Source: Gammaproteobacteria bacterium
Lineage (GTDB): Bacteria; Pseudomonadota; Gammaproteobacteria; JAURND01
Reading direction: 5' to 3'
DNA length: 7,404 nucleotides
NCBI GenBank assembly: GCA_030830425.1
Contig: JAURND010000130.1
Location: 1-7,404, forward strand
Shown in pieces: positions 5,924 through 7,404 of the stretch. Made by a program: the position numbers and the translations under genes. A model generated the notes under the pieces. That model was given only the letters and a program-made list of their open reading frames with translations. It had not been told where the DNA came from and did no database searches. How positions within the stretch are numbered: the stretch's first letter is position 1; every line of letters starts with the position of its first letter.

Positions 5924-7081
5924 ATGACAAATAAAAAACAAATCAATTGGGTAAATACGCTATTTTTAACCTTAGTGTTAGCTGTTGGTATTGTAGGTAC
6001 CGCACTCATTGCTGATGCTGGACATTTGCAAATGCCTACCGTTTACTTGGCCGCTGGTTTTATGTTTGCGACCGGGCTTGCAATTACGGCTGGCTATCAT
6101 CGTCTTTTTTCGCACCGCGCTTATCGGACTGCTTGGCCCGTTCGCGCATTTTTCTTATTATTAGGTGCTGCCGCATTTGAGGGTAGCGTCTTAGAATGGT
6201 GCACTGATCATCGTCGACACCATTTATATGTAGACACAGACAAAGACCCATACAATATCAACCAAGGTTTTTGGCATGCGCATATGGGTTGGTTAATTTA
6301 TCTAGATCCCTCAAAGCGTGACTTTAAAAATGTGTCGGACTTATCCGCTGACCCGCTCGTTCAACTACAGCATCGCTTTTTTGTGCCCATTGCCATTCTA
6401 ATGGGTTTTATATTACCAATGGGTATTGCCAGCATTTGGGGTGACCCCTTAGGCGGATTAATCATTGCAGGCGCATTGCGTATTGCCCTGAATCAACAGC
6501 TGACTTTTTGCATCAATTCAGTATGTCACATGCTAGGTGGTCGCCCTTATTCGGAAACGCAAACTGCACGTGATAATTGGGTGACTGCACTGTTTACTTA
6601 TGGTGAAGGATTCCATAATTTTCACCACCAATTTATGTTTGACTATCGAAATGGTATTCGTTTCTATCACTTTGACCCTGCCAAATGGCTAATCAAGAGT
6701 TTAGCACTTCTAGGTCTTGCAAAAGATTTAAAGCGTGCTACCCCTAAGCAAATCTTACGATATACCGTTCGAATAGATGAGCATCATACATTAAGCACTA
6801 TCAAACAATATTCGGATACTCTAGCGCAACATACAGAACGTTTAATGCAACCGCTGCGAGAATCGATTTTACAGGCAGCCAGTCATTTAGATCAGTTAGA
6901 GAAAGATTATATTGCACTAAAAACTCGCAAATTAGATTATCTCAAAGGAAAGATGGCTGAGTATCAAACGCTAATCAAAGAAAAAAAAGAACAGGTAAAA
7001 TTAGCGCGCTCTGAGCTTGCCAATGCCTTGCGTCATTGGCAACAATTTTTAAAACAACCTATCCAAACTTCTGCAACGTAG
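5924..7081 (+). CDS. Acyl-CoA delta-9-type fatty acid desaturase (integral membrane, di-iron)
   Basis: Introduces a double bond into a saturated acyl chain at the inner membrane, using O2 and electrons from a partner reductase not encoded here. From Met1 at 5924 the protein has 385 residues. The three histidine boxes are complete: HRLFSH (59-64), HRRHH (96-100) and HNFHH (231-235), plus the family motif NSVCHMLGGRPY with His202. Hydrophobic segments at about 10-29, 39-58, 73-88, 151-170 and 175-194 fit the usual membrane hairpins. After about residue 285 comes an extra charged helical tail, rich in Lys, Glu, Leu and Gln (LDQLEKDYIALKTRKLDYLK), probably coiled-coil. The frame is open back to an ATG at 5798, but the first 42 residues (MPYPAASTLSLARVAENGEK and on) look non-coding and directly follow the esterase stop. 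MTNKKQINW is the preferred start, though it lacks a clear Shine-Dalgarno. The 5873/5876 ATGs, with GAAGA upstream, are the alternative. Confidence 0.92.
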   Translation: MTNKKQINWVNTLFLTLVLAVGIVGTALIADAGHLQMPTVYLAAGFMFATGLAITAGYHRLFSHRAYRTAWPVRAFFLLLGAAAFEGSVLEWCTDHRRHHLYVDTDKDPYNINQGFWHAHMGWLIYLDPSKRDFKNVSDLSADPLVQLQHRFFVPIAILMGFILPMGIASIWGDPLGGLIIAGALRIALNQQLTFCINSVCHMLGGRPYSETQTARDNWVTALFTYGEGFHNFHHQFMFDYRNGIRFYHFDPAKWLIKSLALLGLAKDLKRATPKQILRYTVRIDEHHTLSTIKQYSDTLAQHTERLMQPLRESILQAASHLDQLEKDYIALKTRKLDYLKGKMAEYQTLIKEKKEQVKLARSELANALRHWQQFLKQPIQTSAT

Positions 7082-7180
7082 CCCTAAAGCAATAAGTTTT
7101 TTATTTTTGCGGGCATTATCGTCGAACCTTAGCGTTTAACCCAGAAAATGACATCATAAAGAAGCACTTTTTTGGTCTAG

Positions 7181-7375
7181 ACTCGTTCTCCCTGAAAGTA
7201 AGACGGATATATACCGCTCTTACTTTCAGGTACTGGTTTTTAAAACAATATACAGAAAAGAATTCTATTGGGGTAAGAGCGGTATAACCTGTTGAATTTA
7301 ACGGGGCAGAAGAATGCTCCCCCCTTAAAAAACCCCCTGATTTTGTCTCACTTTCAATGAGAACGGGTATATATG
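7181..7375 (-). repeat. Modular palindromic repeat, copy 3 (long form, inverted, no REP insert)
   Basis: Read on the minus strand from 7375, it runs tatatacccgttctcattga, then gagacaaaatcaggggg-tttttt-aagggg (shared with copies 1 and 2). Next come cattcttctgccccgttaaattcaacaggttataccgctcttaccccaat, tttaaaaaccag and a last core gtaagagcggtatatat. It matches the tail of copy 2 nearly throughout. The final core sits in a strong hairpin: CCTGAAAGTAAGA (7191-7203) pairs perfectly with TCTTACTTTCAGG (7218-7230), with further cgg/ccg pairing inside. A run of five Ts follows 5 bases later on the plus strand, so this hairpin may also end transcription of the desaturase gene. The weaker stretch 7081-7114 (gccc...gggc with T runs) is another possible terminator. 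No real gene is seen in 7082-7404. Confidence 0.8.
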
Positions 7376-7404
7376 TGCGCATTTTAAGGGAATTTTCCGC
7401 CATA

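Noticed and set aside
7116..7403. 95-residue minus-strand open frame at the right edge
   Set aside because: Nearly all of it lies in repeat copy 3, and its peptide resembles the translation of copy 2. There is no domain or coding signal, and its upstream context is outside the window.

Overview
The window is an AT-leaning piece of a gammaproteobacterial chromosome. The gene set is a short OmpA-like barrel, a single-domain response regulator, a pyruvate dehydrogenase E2 with one lipoyl domain, E3, an acyl-CoA delta-9-type desaturase and a small acyl-protein-thioesterase-like hydrolase. Together with intergenic spaces full of palindromic repeats, this suggests an intracellular or host-associated group such as the Legionellales/Coxiellaceae. 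That placement is an inference from protein style only. No rRNA, tRNA, CRISPR array, transposase or phage gene was seen.

Left half, all on the minus strand. Reading from the right, aceF (dihydrolipoyl acetyltransferase) is followed by a 397-bp repeat-filled gap and lpdA (dihydrolipoyl dehydrogenase). After a 305-bp mosaic of degenerate palindromes comes an orphan receiver-domain protein, then a small outer-membrane beta-barrel protein. The first 20 codons of an unidentified gene lie at the left edge. aceE, or any E1 gene, is absent upstream of aceF, so the complex is only partly encoded here.

Right half, plus strand. A carboxylesterase of the phospholipase/carboxylesterase family is divergent from aceF. 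It is followed by an integral-membrane acyl-CoA desaturase with a long, charged, probably coiled-coil C-terminal tail. Extended -10 sequences (TGnTATAAT-like) lie upstream of aceF, the esterase and the desaturase, so each may have its own promoter.

The most distinctive content is non-coding. A modular palindromic repeat family is present in three copies (about 80-222, 3202-3503, and 7181-7375 inverted) plus a fragment near 1624-1670. The copies share a terminal core like gtaagagcggtatata, a segment like caggggg-tttttt-aagggg and a segment like ccccttaaattcaacag. Each has an internal hairpin whose stem sequence differs between copies while staying palindromic. One copy sits inside the aceF-lpdA gap, ends within about 5 bp of the aceF stop codon, and contains a second, GC-rich REP-like palindrome. 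No complete new enzymatic or defence system is visible; the repeat family is the best candidate for something undescribed.
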